The translations under genes and the position numbers were made by a program. From NCBI GenBank assembly GCA_015680685.1, contig MNCI01016127.1, forward strand, positions 69,224 through 133,223: a DNA stretch of 64,000 bases, written 5' to 3'. Origin of the DNA: Gnetum montanum. Its lineage: Eukaryota; Streptophyta; Gnetopsida; Gnetales; Gnetaceae. Below the pieces are notes generated by a model that saw only the letters and a program-made list of their open reading frames with translations, made no database searches and was not told the origin of the DNA. Below are positions 22,601 to 33,240 of this stretch, piece by piece (the first letter of the stretch is position 1; every line of letters begins with the position of its first letter).

Positions 22601-22699
22601 TGCCCAATAATCTAAACACACCCTCACCTACGCCTGTGGCTAGTGCCTCCGAACCTACCAACGCCTCCAACATCTTATCAGCTGAGTAGTCCTCTGCTC

Positions 22700-23260
22700 C
22701 ACTGCACTCCAACGTCCAAACGGTCATGCTCACACATGTTGTGACCGACTGGATCAAAGCTAGTTCTCTTCCCTACAAATTGATAGATCCTGGAAGCCCC
22801 CTAATCTATCTTCATGTGGATGGGAATGAGCCATGCAAAGCTCTTCTGGACTCAGGGTCAGGGGTTAATTTAATCTCTCATGACATGTACAAGAACTAGA
22901 ACCTACCCTACTAAAGAAGAGCAACATCTAGCTCGAGTTAGCAGATTGGTCCATCACTATTCCCTTCAGTTTGGTGGAGGACATTATGACCACCGTTTGT
23001 GGGTGGTCCTACCTTGCTAACTTCCTGGTCATCCATGTAGAAAACTATAAGGGAAACTTTCCAATCATCATGGGATGAGCCTGGCTAAGCACAGTAGATG
23101 CACAAATAGGACTCCGAGATCTGTCCCTCGAAATTTCAAAGAAAAATCCTTTTGGGAAGATCAAGAAGAAAAGAGTTCCATGCATCGCGTACAGTGACTC
23201 AAGGTGCAACTGTGTGCAACAGTTATGGTCTGCTAAGCAGACATCCATTCAAGCATGTAG
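22700..23260 (+). pseudogene. retropepsin-type protease of element B
   Basis: CKALLDSGSGVNLISHDMY at 22836-22890 carries an intact D-S-G catalytic motif, the best preserved in the window. A one-base slip near 22900 changes frame; the later half (LVEDIMTT, then FPIIMG at about 23060-23075) is still recognisable. The tail VPCIAYSDSRCNC matches A and C. Confidence 0.8.
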
Positions 23261-23399
23261 TCCATGTACCAAGGAATCACTAATTCAACAGTGCCTATAC
23301 GTAGTAGCCACTAACCAAGAGGGCACCCGGTGGATGAAAACTGATCCTGCTAGCAGAACATTATGCATGGAACCATCTTAGGGGCTAGTGCAAGCCTAT

Positions 23400-24990
23400 A
23401 TTGACAACACGGATGTGATGGAGAAGATTCATCAACAGACCTCCATCATTGATGACCTAGATGACTGGGGAAAGCTAGAGATCCCAGAGAGCTTCAAGAA
23501 AGTGCCCCTTCAGCTAAAATCCTTACCAGCTCACTTAAAGTATGCATTCTTTTAAAATGGCAAGCCGGTAATTATCAATGTTGCTCTTGCTCCTAAACAA
23601 AAAAAGAAGTTGCTGGTGATGGTAAACAAATAGTTTGTTGCATTTTCATGGTCCTATCTTGAGCTGACTGGAGTTGATCCTGGGATCTACCAGCATCGGA
23701 TCTATCTTGACCCTTCCATGAAGCCACAGTGACAGCTACAAAGATGGTTGAATCCCAAATTGAAGCATGTTATAAAAGATGAAATTGACTAGTTACAGAA
23801 GGCTGGATTCATCTATTCTGTCATCGATAGAGAATGGGTAAGCCCACTCATTATCGTACCTAAGAAAGATGGCAAGTAGAGGATCTACATTGATTTCTAG
23901 TTGCTCAACATGGAAACTTTCAAGGACCACTTCCCACTCTCATTTGTGGACCAGGTGTTGGACACAATCATAGGACACCGATATTATAGTTTTTTGGATG
24001 GTTATAGTCATTATAACCAAATCCAAATCACACCAGAGGACCAAGCCAAAACTACTTTCATGAGTCCATGGGGGACTTTTGCATATAAAAATATGCCCTA
24101 TGGCTTGTGCAATGCACATGCGACGTTCCAACGCCTTGTCCTAAGCATCTTCCAATAAAAAATTAGCAATGGCGTAGAATTCTTCATGGATGACTTCTCC
24201 ACCTATGGGGCTACGTTCGAGCAAGCCTTGGACCATCTAGAACAAGTTCTAAAGAGGGGTGTCGACACCAATCTATGGCTTAATTGGCAAAAAAGCCATT
24301 TTATGGTCCAAGAGGGCATTGTGCTGGGGCATCACATCTCATCAACAAGGATCAGTGTAGACACTAAAAAGATCAGGGTCATCCAAGGAATAACCCGCCA
24401 ACCAAGTACCATCAAAGATGTTCGGTCATTCCTTGGACATACTGGTTACTACCAATGTTTCATAGAGCACTTCTCGAAGATAGCCCGACTGTTGGTAGAG
24501 CTTACAAAGAAGGACATTCCATTCGTCTGGACCAAGGAATGCAAATCTGCATTCCAAGAGCTAAAACAGAAACTCGTAGAAGCTTTGGTTCTACGGGAAC
24601 CTGATTGGTCTAGACCCTTTCACATTATGAAGGATGCTTCCAACTACATTTTGGGAGCCATGCTTACATAGTGTGACGATCAAAAATGTCCATATTATAT
24701 CCACTGTGCAAGCCGTAGCATTTTGGGTGCAAAGCTAAACTATACCACCACCGGGAAGGAATTGATGGCGATGGTGTTCACATTAGACAAATTCTAGCAA
24801 TATGTGCTTGGATACGAGGTGTCTGTGCACACTAACCATAGTTCTATCTGGTTCTTGATGAAAAAAAAAATGGTGAGTCCCCACATAATCCTGTGGTTGG
24901 TGATTCTTCAGGAGTTTGATCTTACCATGGTAGACAGAAAGGGGACTGAGAATGTGGTTGCTGATCACTTGTCTTGGTTACGATGGGATG
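23400..24990 (+). pseudogene. reverse transcriptase and RNase H of element B
   Basis: RT: WVSPLIIVPKKDGK (23838), ETFKDHFPLSFVDQVLDTI, YYSFLDGYSHYNQIQI (23980), PYGLCNAHATFQ, and an intact FMDDF at 24183-24197. The connection region follows (VRSFLGHTGYYQ, 24420). RNase H: MKDASNYILGAML (24628), a KELMAMVFTLDKF-like stretch, then HTNHSSI where Asp is Asn, ending VADHLSWL (24957). Open stretches are 23901-24158, 24186-24671 and 24804-25118. Stops at about 24156 and 24670 break the protein. Confidence 0.85.
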
Positions 24991-25059
24991 ACGCAGAAGA
25001 GGAGGAGCCCTTATTTGATCAGCTTCCAGATGAACTCCTCTTCACAGGTGTTGTTGATC

Positions 25060-26290
25060 CTCAAGTACCCAAGGAATCCCCTTGTTTCAACTGCGTCCTC
25101 ACCTGCCTTACAACCTAGGAACTGCCAAAGAAATGGAACATCGGTAGAAACAACAGTTTCTCCATAAGGCCAAGCATTTCATGGAAATCAACGGTCACCT
25201 CTACAAGGTGTGCGTAGACAGCTTGGTTCGATGGTGTGTCCTTGACAATGATACACTATGCATCCTCCAAGATGCTCACGAGGGTCCTTGTGGGGGCCAC
25301 TATGCTTGCAGGGTATTACTAGCCTACACTTTTTAGGGACACACAATTGTTCACCCACTTTTGCAAATGATGCCAAAGAGATGGTGGGATGTCGACACAG
25401 TTGGAGGGACCTCAACAGTGGATCCAGCCACTGGAGCCCTTCGACACCTCGGGTATCGACTTCATGGGGCCCATCACCCCTTTTTCAAATGAAAAGGCAT
25501 ACATCATCATGGCGGTGGACTACTATACAAAGTGGGTAGAAGTGGTAGCCGTCATCGACTATTATTCCAACACCACTGCATGATTTTTCTAGCAACAAAT
25601 AGTTACCAGGTTTGGAGTGCCTCATGCACTCATTTTTGACAATGGGACTCACTTCACGGGGGTCACTTTTCGAAAACTCATGCAACGCTTAGGGGTAACA
25701 CATAAAATTACAACACCTTATCACCCCCAAGCCAATGGGCAAGCTAAATTCACAAAAGGGAAATCACCAAGATCCTTACACAAACCATTAGCAAATACAG
25801 GAGGGATTGGAACACCAAGCTTAACGATTCTCTATGGGCCTATCGCTCCACTTGGAAACTTCCTATAGGGTACTTTCCCTATGAGTTAGTATAGGAAAAG
25901 TTGCCAATAGTTCCAATCCAAGGAAAAATCTGGACACTATCCACTGCCTATGACCTCAACCTTGACCTACCGCTACCACAACAAGAACAATTAATCAATT
26001 TAAGTGTACTAGATGAGAACCGATTAGTGGCCCTATTTTCAAATGAAACCCACAAGGCCTATAACAAGAAACGACATGATCTTAGGATTTGGAAGGTCAC
26101 ATTTCGATGTGGAGACAAGGTATTGTATTGAAACCCCTCACATATATCCCAACTGACAAAGTTTCAGAAACTATGGGAGGGACCTTATATTGTCTCTGAA
26201 ACCTTCCCATTCAGGGCCTTGCTCATCCACAAACCTAGGGATCCCACTAGAACATAGTTGGTCAACTGCCAATAACTAAAACCTTTCCAT
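25060..26290 (+). pseudogene. integrase of element B
   Basis: The zinc-binding region (25270-25380) is damaged. The core has FDTSGIDFMGPI (25440), VDYYTKWVE, and IFDNGTHF (25630) with the second Asp intact. HPQANGQA follows, but a small deletion near 25755 shifts the frame and removes the expected catalytic Glu (VTNREI in A and C). The C-terminal part runs 25901-26290 (NETHKAYNKKRHDLRIWKV, then LWEGPYIVSETFPFRA). No chromodomain. Confidence 0.8.
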
Positions 26291-27909
26291 GAGCTTCACA
26301 CAACTAGTACCACTACCTCATCATCAACCAGTCATCCATGCTCCATCTTTTGTGTCTCCTCCTTTCCACCCAGTTGTGGGGGAGACCATCATCCCTACTG
26401 ATCCATTCCCTATTCCCCTCATCATTTTATCATTTTTTGTTTTACACTTTTTTTTTCCACTTTTTGTTTTCCATTTTTTGTTTTCCATTTTGCATGTTTT
26501 TTTTTTACATTTTATCATCATATTGTTTGGCGTGATCATTTTTCGTTATGATGGATACTGTAATAGTCTTTCTCGTTATCTAGCTCCCGCCATTGCATGG
26601 TTCTCCTTGGATTTTACATTGTGTTCACTTCATAAACTAGGCAGTGAGACCACGTCATTCACCCATTCACCATTCCATGGTTTTCCTTTTTTTGCGAACA
26701 TGTAACCCCTTCACTTGAAAACATTTTAAATAATGTGTGACTTGTGTAGTTTTGAGACTGAGAGATGACCCAATGGTTTGAATCGGGTGTGACTTCAAGG
26801 GGAATGCTTTATTCGTTGTTCTATTCTGTTCCCCCGGTTGCTGGTGTGTCCTCAGGGATTTCCTTCCACTTCAAGTGTCTCTCCATGGAAGCTTCTGGGC
26901 AGTTTGACCTTGCATGGTGTGGTCCTCATTGGAAAAAAAATTCAAAAATTCAAAAAATTGAAGAAAAAAAGAGAAAAGAAAGAAAAAATGAAGCAAGAAA
27001 AAAAATAAACAAATAAAATGAGGATTCAAAGCACATCCCTTGGTCGAATGCATACAAACACACATGGGTCTTCGCATGGTCTGGTTCCCTCACACAAAAG
27101 AAAAGAAAAACAAATTATGGGGGACATCACAACACACCCCTTAGACCACCTATCATGGGCCATACGCTTTCATTATGGGACTTCCTTGGTCCTCTCTAAC
27201 TTTGTCCCATTTCACTTCCCTCTTCTCACATTTCCTAGAGTGGTGGTTATCTATGGGGTCATTCTTGTTTCCTTGGGGGATGGTCAGGACTTTGTTTATT
27301 ACTACAATGTCACTAACTATGGATGGTTTTGGGTCTGACCTTAGGAAGGTTCTATCAGGTCACTTAACCATGCTTGCACATGGGGTTTCATGTGATCGAC
27401 ACTCAGAATCTCCATTTTCTCCTTTTCCTCTGTTCCCACTCTTCTTCATATTCAACTCACTACCCTTTTTATGTTTTGTGTGTCCACTGTGTTTTCTATA
27501 GGCCTCTCATGCCTTGGCAGGTTCTCTTGGTTTGGAGTCTTCATTGGTGACAGCACTTATCAACACCCGGGTCTATAGACCCTGGTGTTGAGGGTATGCA
27601 GGGGCTACAAAGGCTATTGCTTGCTATGGGGAGGACCCACCTGCATACTTTTGGTCCTTCCTGTTAAGCCTCCCATCCTTTGGATTTCTTGGTTGACTGG
27701 TTTCAGTGTCCCATTGTTCGATTTCATCCTTGCAAAGTTCTTTTTCCATTCTATTCTCCAATTTTGTCTCTTTTTCACACTTTATTACCTTTCTCTTGTC
27801 CTCAACTATGATCGGGACTTTTCCTGCACTTCAAACACCTCAATTTGGGCTTTCAAGTTCATCATTTCAGGTATTTTATGGGTTGGTCAACGCTGGTCCA
27901 TGAGTGAAC
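26291..27909 (+). other. Noncoding spacer of element B after integrase
   Basis: It corresponds to the spacers of A and C (GTGACTTCAAGGGGAATGC at 26790). It contains long T-rich and A-rich runs (26440-26530, 26935-27015), which create spurious Phe- or Lys-rich ORFs. No conserved coding frame was found. Two strong hairpins sit at 27561-27648. Confidence 0.55.
27561..27648 (+). other. Tandem hairpins in the element B spacer
   Basis: 27561-27590 is a 30-bp palindrome (15-base arm CAACACCCGGGTCTA) with one mismatched pair. Right after it, GTATGCAGG (27594-27602) pairs perfectly with CCTGCATAC (27640-27648). Within the second loop GGGGAGGACCCAC is shared with A (17340) and nearly with C (51040), where GTGGGT/ACCCAC forms the closing stem instead. 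It could act as RNA structure; no known family was recognised. Confidence 0.55.
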
Positions 27910-28137
27910 ATTGTTGTGTATATAGGGCCCCATATATGCAGTGCCTGCGTATACGCAGTCTCGTCGATATAGCGCCCAACCCCTATATATACCCCACTGC
28001 ACTTCTTCATTTTTCATCATTTGGAGTCCAAATTGAGGGGAATTTTTACCGTTTTATTTGCCTAACTCTTCCCAATGCACCTACCTTCCATCGCATATCT
28101 AAATCATCCTATCCTTGCCCTTTTTACACACCCAGAG
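27910..28137 (+). promoter_or_regulatory. Candidate internal promoter and 5' UTR of ORF3
   Basis: A TATATATA box at 27984-27991 is preceded by a row of TA-rich palindromic words (GTATAT 27918, ATATAT 27932, GTATAC 27949, GATATA 27966). This looks like an LTR U3 but matches none here. Downstream, 28130-28143 reads CCCAGAG followed by GTATGC, a fair splice donor. Whether transcription starts here is inference. Confidence 0.4.
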
Positions 28138-28360
28138 GTATGCTCTCAGTTGTGGGGGGTTGATGCCTTTGTGTAATTAATTAATTAATTAATTAGTTTT
28201 TTAATTATGAAAACTTTGGCCCTAACCCCTAACTTAATGCTCCTAGAAACTTAATGGTGTGCTTGTGTCATTAACATAACTTAGTCAAACTGAGAAAGTA
28301 TATATAGACCATCTTAAGCTATTTATAAATAGTCTAACGGATGGTTATGTTTGATCTCAG
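28138..28360 (+). other. Candidate intron before ORF3 of element B
   Basis: Donor AGAG|GTATGC at 28138 and acceptor TTTGATCTCAG at 28350-28360 frame a 223-base AT-rich stretch that includes an (AATT)n run at 28176-28200. The acceptor directly abuts ATGGCATCC, the in-frame start of ORF3. Splicing is predicted only. Confidence 0.4.
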
Positions 28361-30858
28361 ATGGCATCCAAATCAAGGCACCCAAGAGATCAAGGATTGT
28401 CACAATGAAGGGACACATGCCCACACACGGGAACAGGATGTGGAGTACAACTGCTAGAGTATGCAGAGGGCTCTCATGCAACTAGGCCCTTCCACAAAAG
28501 ACTTGAAGTGGAATTTGTTCACTAGATTCCCAAAGAGGAGATTTCTAGTGAGCAATCGCTCGAGGATGAGACTCCTAGGATAGCACCACGGCTTGAGGTC
28601 ACCCTGACCCAAGCCTGCCTTGATGCTATCATGCCATGTGAGGTGCAACAGAAGGTCCTCCAAGAGTTAAATTTTGGACCATTCCTTGAGAATGCTCTAG
28701 AAGACGTGAGACTCCAATTGTAGAACTCTCCGATGTGGCCAATCATCTCAACCAGTGGTGAGTGGTACTTAGGAGAAACTTATCTCTTCTGGAAAAATCG
28801 GCAACTAGGGTCAAGAGTAAGAATCAAAGACATTTATGTCTCTTACTCTTCGAAAGCAATAGCACAAGATCTGGGGTTGCCTGAAATTGGGGTAGATGTG
28901 GTAAAAATTCCTAAGCAGGCCGATCCAAAGGTGAAGGCGCAATGGATCCAACGGTGCTACGAGGTAGAGCATAAGGAATTTGGCTTCTTGACCACGGCAG
29001 AGAGAGTATACTCCAAGATAGCATCTTATCATTTGAATCCAAAGATAAGACCTAGCAAACTCACAGCCTTCTCTGCTCGTGTGTGTGTCGCCTTGAGTGG
29101 GAAATTTCCCATGAGTCTTCCACAACTATTGTTTTTGGAGATTGAGAAAAGGTTCTCTAAGAACGAATGTGGAAGATGAGCTTTCCCCTTTCCCTACCTA
29201 ATCCAAAAGTTATGCAAATGGGCAGGGATAGCACGGTACTCTAATGATATCATCTGGCGTGCCCCAATTGCCTCGTGGCGAGAAATGATGAAAGATAAAA
29301 TACCTGCCTCCACACACCTGTGCAAACAACATAGCTGGACTCGCAAAACATAGTAAAATACATCTGTGAGCTCTGAGAAATGCTCTTGAGCTAGCAAGAG
29401 CAATCTAGCAGGACTGGTGGAGGAGAAGATACTTCGGTCTATCGCCCTGCCATGAGCCACCTGGTGCAAGTGGCTCAATCATTCAGCTTGCTTGAAAGGG
29501 TAGGGCCGATATTCTCCACCACCTAAGCACCAATTCCACCTAGAACAGATCTAAGAATCCAAGATGTATCAACCACAACATAGCAATTATTCCCCAAAAT
29601 ATTAGGGAATGCTGCTACTTTCTTGGTACACCTAGAAGATGGTGAAGAAGCGATGATCTTGGTGATGCATCACAAGGGACAGGAAGTTGCAGCTGAAGTG
29701 GTTGCTGATACAATTGCTATGGTCCTCAATGCACTAGTAGCACCTACACCAAACATTCATGGACTACAATATGTACAGGTGTCTATCGAAACTTCATGTA
29801 GCAAGATTGATGTAACCCAACATGAAGAATTGTTGGACTGACTGGTAGGAACCAGGCAACCGTTTCTGGATGTCTTTGACCTTTAGGACAACATTATTGC
29901 AACCTAGTCAGAGCTGCTCTTGACAAGGGGCAAGAGCATCATTTTGGAGGGGCAACTAGGAACTTCTTAAGCTACTTGTCAGTTCTTGGCAACTAAGGTT
30001 GCCCAATTAAGAGCCTAGCTTGTCGACCCGGCCATCTTCAACCATGAAATGACCAAAGATGAAGCTTTTTAACAACTTAAACTTAAAATTTAGGTTGTTG
30101 AGGATGTACGAGAGACAACGATCCTTGACAAGTCCATAGCAGATGCCCAAGTGTATCACTTAGAAAAGAACTTGGTGAAGGTTCACCAGGAAAATGTGTA
30201 GCCGACTGCAGAAGTTCATTGCCTACGTAATGTTAGTACAGAGAATGCACACATGAGGGATTTCATCCACCAATAGGAGGAGGAGCTAGACAGGGTGAAC
30301 ACAGACATAAGAAGGTTGGCAGTTGAAAATAGAAATCTATCAATGGATGAGGTTTAGGCATTGCAACAGAATTCTGTAATTGAAATTTCCGCTTGGAAGA
30401 ATGAGGCCCTAAAATTTGAAAAAGTCAAAAATCATTACAAGGACCAAGTGGGATTGCAGAATGAGGTGAACAAGAAGCACATTCAAGTTGCTAAAGCCAA
30501 GATGAACCAAGCACTCTAGCAGCTCCAAGAGGGAGGTGATATATGGCCATCCATATTTGATGGGTTGAATGCCTACAACAGAGCAGAAATCTTCCTAAAG
30601 GAGCTACAAATTGAAGAAATGACAGAATACATGGAATTGGCCAACCTTCGATATGCAAACCTGGCTATGCTCACAGCCAGGAGACCGTGGTCAGAGTTAG
30701 AAAAACAAGTGGCCACCTCATATTCCTTATACGAGGGCGAGCTGTAGGTGCACAAGGCAACAAAACAGAAGCTGGCAATAGCAAACATGGAACTCGAGGT
30801 CCTCTGCACAAGCTTTGAAGGCCAATGTACCATCTCGGAGGACCTACCCGAAGAATGA
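28361..30858 (+). pseudogene. ORF3 of element B: plant-transposon-protein-like domain plus coiled coil
   Basis: The ATG at 28361 (MASKSRHPRDQG) is in the same frame as the open stretch 28733-29179. About 830 codons with scattered stops and one frame change near 29590. The N-terminal part (to about 29330) has GEWYLGETYLFWKNR, VRIKDIYVSYSSKAI, QDLGLPEIG and PFPYLIQKLCKWAGI. In order and kind these resemble the 'putative plant transposon protein' domain of retroelement-linked plant ORFs (EFYANL, V-x-G-x-x-VDFS, LGLP, PTLI-x-LC-x-x-AGV). The C-terminal part (29600-30850) is rich in Glu, Leu, Lys and Gln heptads and predicts a long coiled coil. No signal peptide or membrane segment is seen, so it is not env-like in content. 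Function unknown. Confidence 0.6.
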
Positions 30859-31434
30859 ATGACTACCAGTAGCTGTAAGCATCAATTTGAGCATTCAACA
30901 TTGAATGTAAATAATTCACAGCCTGGTTTATCAATTTAAAAGAACTCTTTCTGGCATTGCCTTGCCCTTGGGAAGTTCCAGTTCCAACACACATTGGAGA
31001 AGCCTCTTGGAACATGAATGACCCCAGAAGAAAAGAAGAAAAAATAACGGCTCTCTTGGAGGCTTTCTAGCTACCTCTAGAAGTTTTAGCTGCCGCAGGA
31101 CTTTCGAAATCCATGCCACCACCAATGCATGGACCAGAGGCTGGAGAAGGTCTATCAGAACCATCACCCTGAGGGACAATGTGATCTTCCACAGCAATTT
31201 TGTGCATCATCCTACATAGCAGAGGCTCCAGGACCAGCGAGGTGTTCAATTTTGTCTTTGAACACTACCATTTTTGTAATTTTTCCCCCTTTGTAACTTG
31301 GGCACTTGGTAAATTCATGTTGTGTCATGTGTGTGTCATTTATGTGTTTAAGTTATGTGTGTTGTAAATAAGAATCCATTCCTTCCAAATTGTAAAGTAA
31401 CTCGAGGACGAGTTTTTGCTTAGTCGTGGGGGTA
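30859..31434 (+). other. 3' untranslated part and polypurine tract of element B
   Basis: No conserved frame after the ORF3 stop. The last 80 bases (TAACTCGAGGACGAGTTTTTG, ending CGTGGGGGTA at 31425-31434) are shared with A (18070-18115) and C (51795-51836), so ORF3 sits between the spacer and this common end. Confidence 0.65.
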
Positions 31435-32567
31435 TGATGAAGTGTCATAAGTTAATGCATTGACTCGGCCGCGTATACAGGCCACGTTTATGTGGCCACG
31501 TTGATGCAGGCCCATCGATGTAGCCACCCTGCATCGACATGGCCCTGTTTATGTAGCCACTTTTTCTGGATCTATAAATATGAGGGCTTTCCACCTCATT
31601 TAGGCATCTTTTTGAGTAGTAGTAGTGAAGCACTTGTAGTTTGTTCCCGCAAGAGATAGAATATTTTTCAAGTGCCTGCAGCAGGTGTAAGAAAAGTGAT
31701 CGGATCTTTATTCAAGTGTTGATGTATCTGAGCCCATTGGCATGACAGTAATAAAGATGAACTCTTGAAGCATGCCTTGCAGCATTTGGACTTAGTTATT
31801 TCATGCATTTAATAGTTTAATATGTTTAAGCTTTATTATTTACTTGTTGATTATTTATGTTTTAATTATTATAATTTCGATCATTAGTGTTCAATTGTAG
31901 TTCATAAAAGACATAAGTGTTGATGTATCTGAGCCCATTGGCATGACAGCAATAAAGACAAACTGTTCAAGCATACCTTGCAGCATTTGGACTTAGTTAT
32001 TTCATGCATTTAATAGTTTAATATGTTTATGCTTTATTAATTACTTGTTAATGCTCTATTAGTTACTTGTTGATTATTTACATTTTCATTATTATAGTTT
32101 TGATTGTTAGTGTTCATTTGTAGTTCGTAAAATACATAAGTACGACCATCTTGAATGTAATCCAAGCATTTGGTAAGCCCAACGACGCTTAATGTTTGGT
32201 AACCCAGTAGTTTTAGGAAATGCTCAGAACGTGCTCAGAAGATGGGACCGGATACTAGGAGTAGTTAGAATATAAACTAGGATAATTAGAGATTAGATTA
32301 TAATGTTCTACCCTTATTTTCCAAAATGATTAGTCACCAAAAAGATAATTAAAAAGATATAAAAATCATTAGCCTTAGTCTCACTTAACCAACATAAATA
32401 GAGCTTCACAAATGAGATTAGGATGACAACAACCATTCTAACCCAAGGTTTCAATGGTTGGAAGTTTGGTGTATGTTAAGTGCTTACAGTCTATGGATTT
32501 CGACTGAGTCACACGTGAACGCTCGTGATTCGTATGGTTGGGCATAGGGATACCTAGCCGCTCATCA
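31435..32567 (+). repeat. 3' LTR of element B
   Basis: TGATGAAGTGTC...GCTCATCA, 1133 bp, 230 bp longer than the 5' LTR because of internal duplications. The U3 rhythm is kept with one extra unit (first-C positions 31469, 31482, 31496, 31511, 31524, 31543, 31557). TCTAT follows at 32568-32572. Confidence 0.95.
31714..32120 (+). repeat. Tandem duplication inside the 3' LTR of element B
   Basis: A 201-bp unit beginning AAGTGTTGATGTATCTGAG at 31714 is repeated from 31915, including the AATAAA signal. The shared AAGTGTT marks the joint. The second copy has a further small duplication of about 24 bp (ATGCTTTATTAATTACTTGTT and ATGCTCTATTAGTTACTTGTT, about 32029-32076). The 5' LTR has a single unit. 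Confidence 0.85.
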
Positions 32568-32572
32568 TCTAT

Positions 32573-33240
32573 GAAGAAAATAAACAAATGCTTCGAAGGG
32601 TATCAATCTTAAAAGAGAAGATTGAGGAGAAAAGGAGACTAGTATTTATCCAAAGGATAATGAATAGATCTTGCTAAAATTAGCAAAACTTGAAGCCAAT
32701 TTGGAGGAAAATAAAAATAAAGCTAATCTTAAATGAACAAAGATAGAAAAAATGTTCAATCATAGAAGCTTTAAAAGACCAAAGTGAGAAAAGAAAAAAA
32801 CAAAAATATTTGCATTTTGTTGGTATCCAAGAGATAGAGGGTGAAATAGATGAGACTTTATTTAAGAAAGTTCAAAAACTTATAGATGATATGCATATAA
32901 CTTTTCCAAAAATTCATAAATTTTTTAGGGTTCTAGCTGAATGACATATGAAAAGCCTCGACATGTAATTATTAATTTTCATGATGTAGAAGTTAAAGTC
33001 CATATTTGAAGACATTGAAGCCACATGAAGAAAATTGGGAACAAGAAAAATGTTTGGATAAATGCAGATCTTACTCAAAAGAAACTTGCAGAAAGGGCTA
33101 AATAATAAAAAAAAGGTTAAGGTAGGTCATGAATAGGGTTTGGTAGCATACCTAAATGATAGCAGTGTGTTAGTCATTACAAATAAGAAGTATTCCAAAA
33201 TTAATTTAAAAAATGTATAGGTCCTTTAATGTATAGATTT
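32573..33240 (+). pseudogene. LINE ORF1, L1ORF1p-like (continues from 19185)
   Basis: With element B removed the protein reads MAFLDEIY-EENKQMLRRVSILKEKIEEK, a coiled-coil-like start. Then come FVGIQEIEGEIDETLFKK (about 32820), IHKFFRVLAE, a frame change, KPRHVIINFHD (about 32955) and KNVWINADLTQKKLAERAK (33045-33100). This order matches the L1 ORF1p (Transposase_22) plan: coiled coil, an RRM-like part with RPRHIIIKF-type strand, and a C-terminal NEDLT helix. Plant LINEs usually carry a different, zinc-knuckle type ORF1. Function in the live element: RNA binding in the LINE particle. Several stops. Confidence 0.55.

Larger units (their letters stand above)
19186..32567 (+). mobile_element. 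Complete 13.4 kb Ty3/gypsy element B, lineage II, with extra ORF3
   Basis: 5' LTR 19186-20088, primer site, gag, PR, RT-RH, IN, spacer with strong hairpins, a promoter-like stretch, an intron candidate, ORF3, polypurine tract, 3' LTR 31435-32567. TCTAT flanks both ends (19181-19185 and 32568-32572). It is inserted in LINE ORF1. Coding parts are more GC-rich than in A and C and the protease motif is intact, but stops and frameshifts make it defective. ORF3 sets it apart from A and C. Confidence 0.95.

Noticed and set aside
26289-27501. Phe- and Ser-rich open frames in the B spacer
   Set aside because: They come from T-rich and A-rich runs and are not kept in the matching spacers of A and C.
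28361-30858. Envelope (env-like) gene in element B
   Set aside because: The position fits, but no signal peptide, membrane segment or furin-like site is visible; the protein looks soluble and coiled coil.
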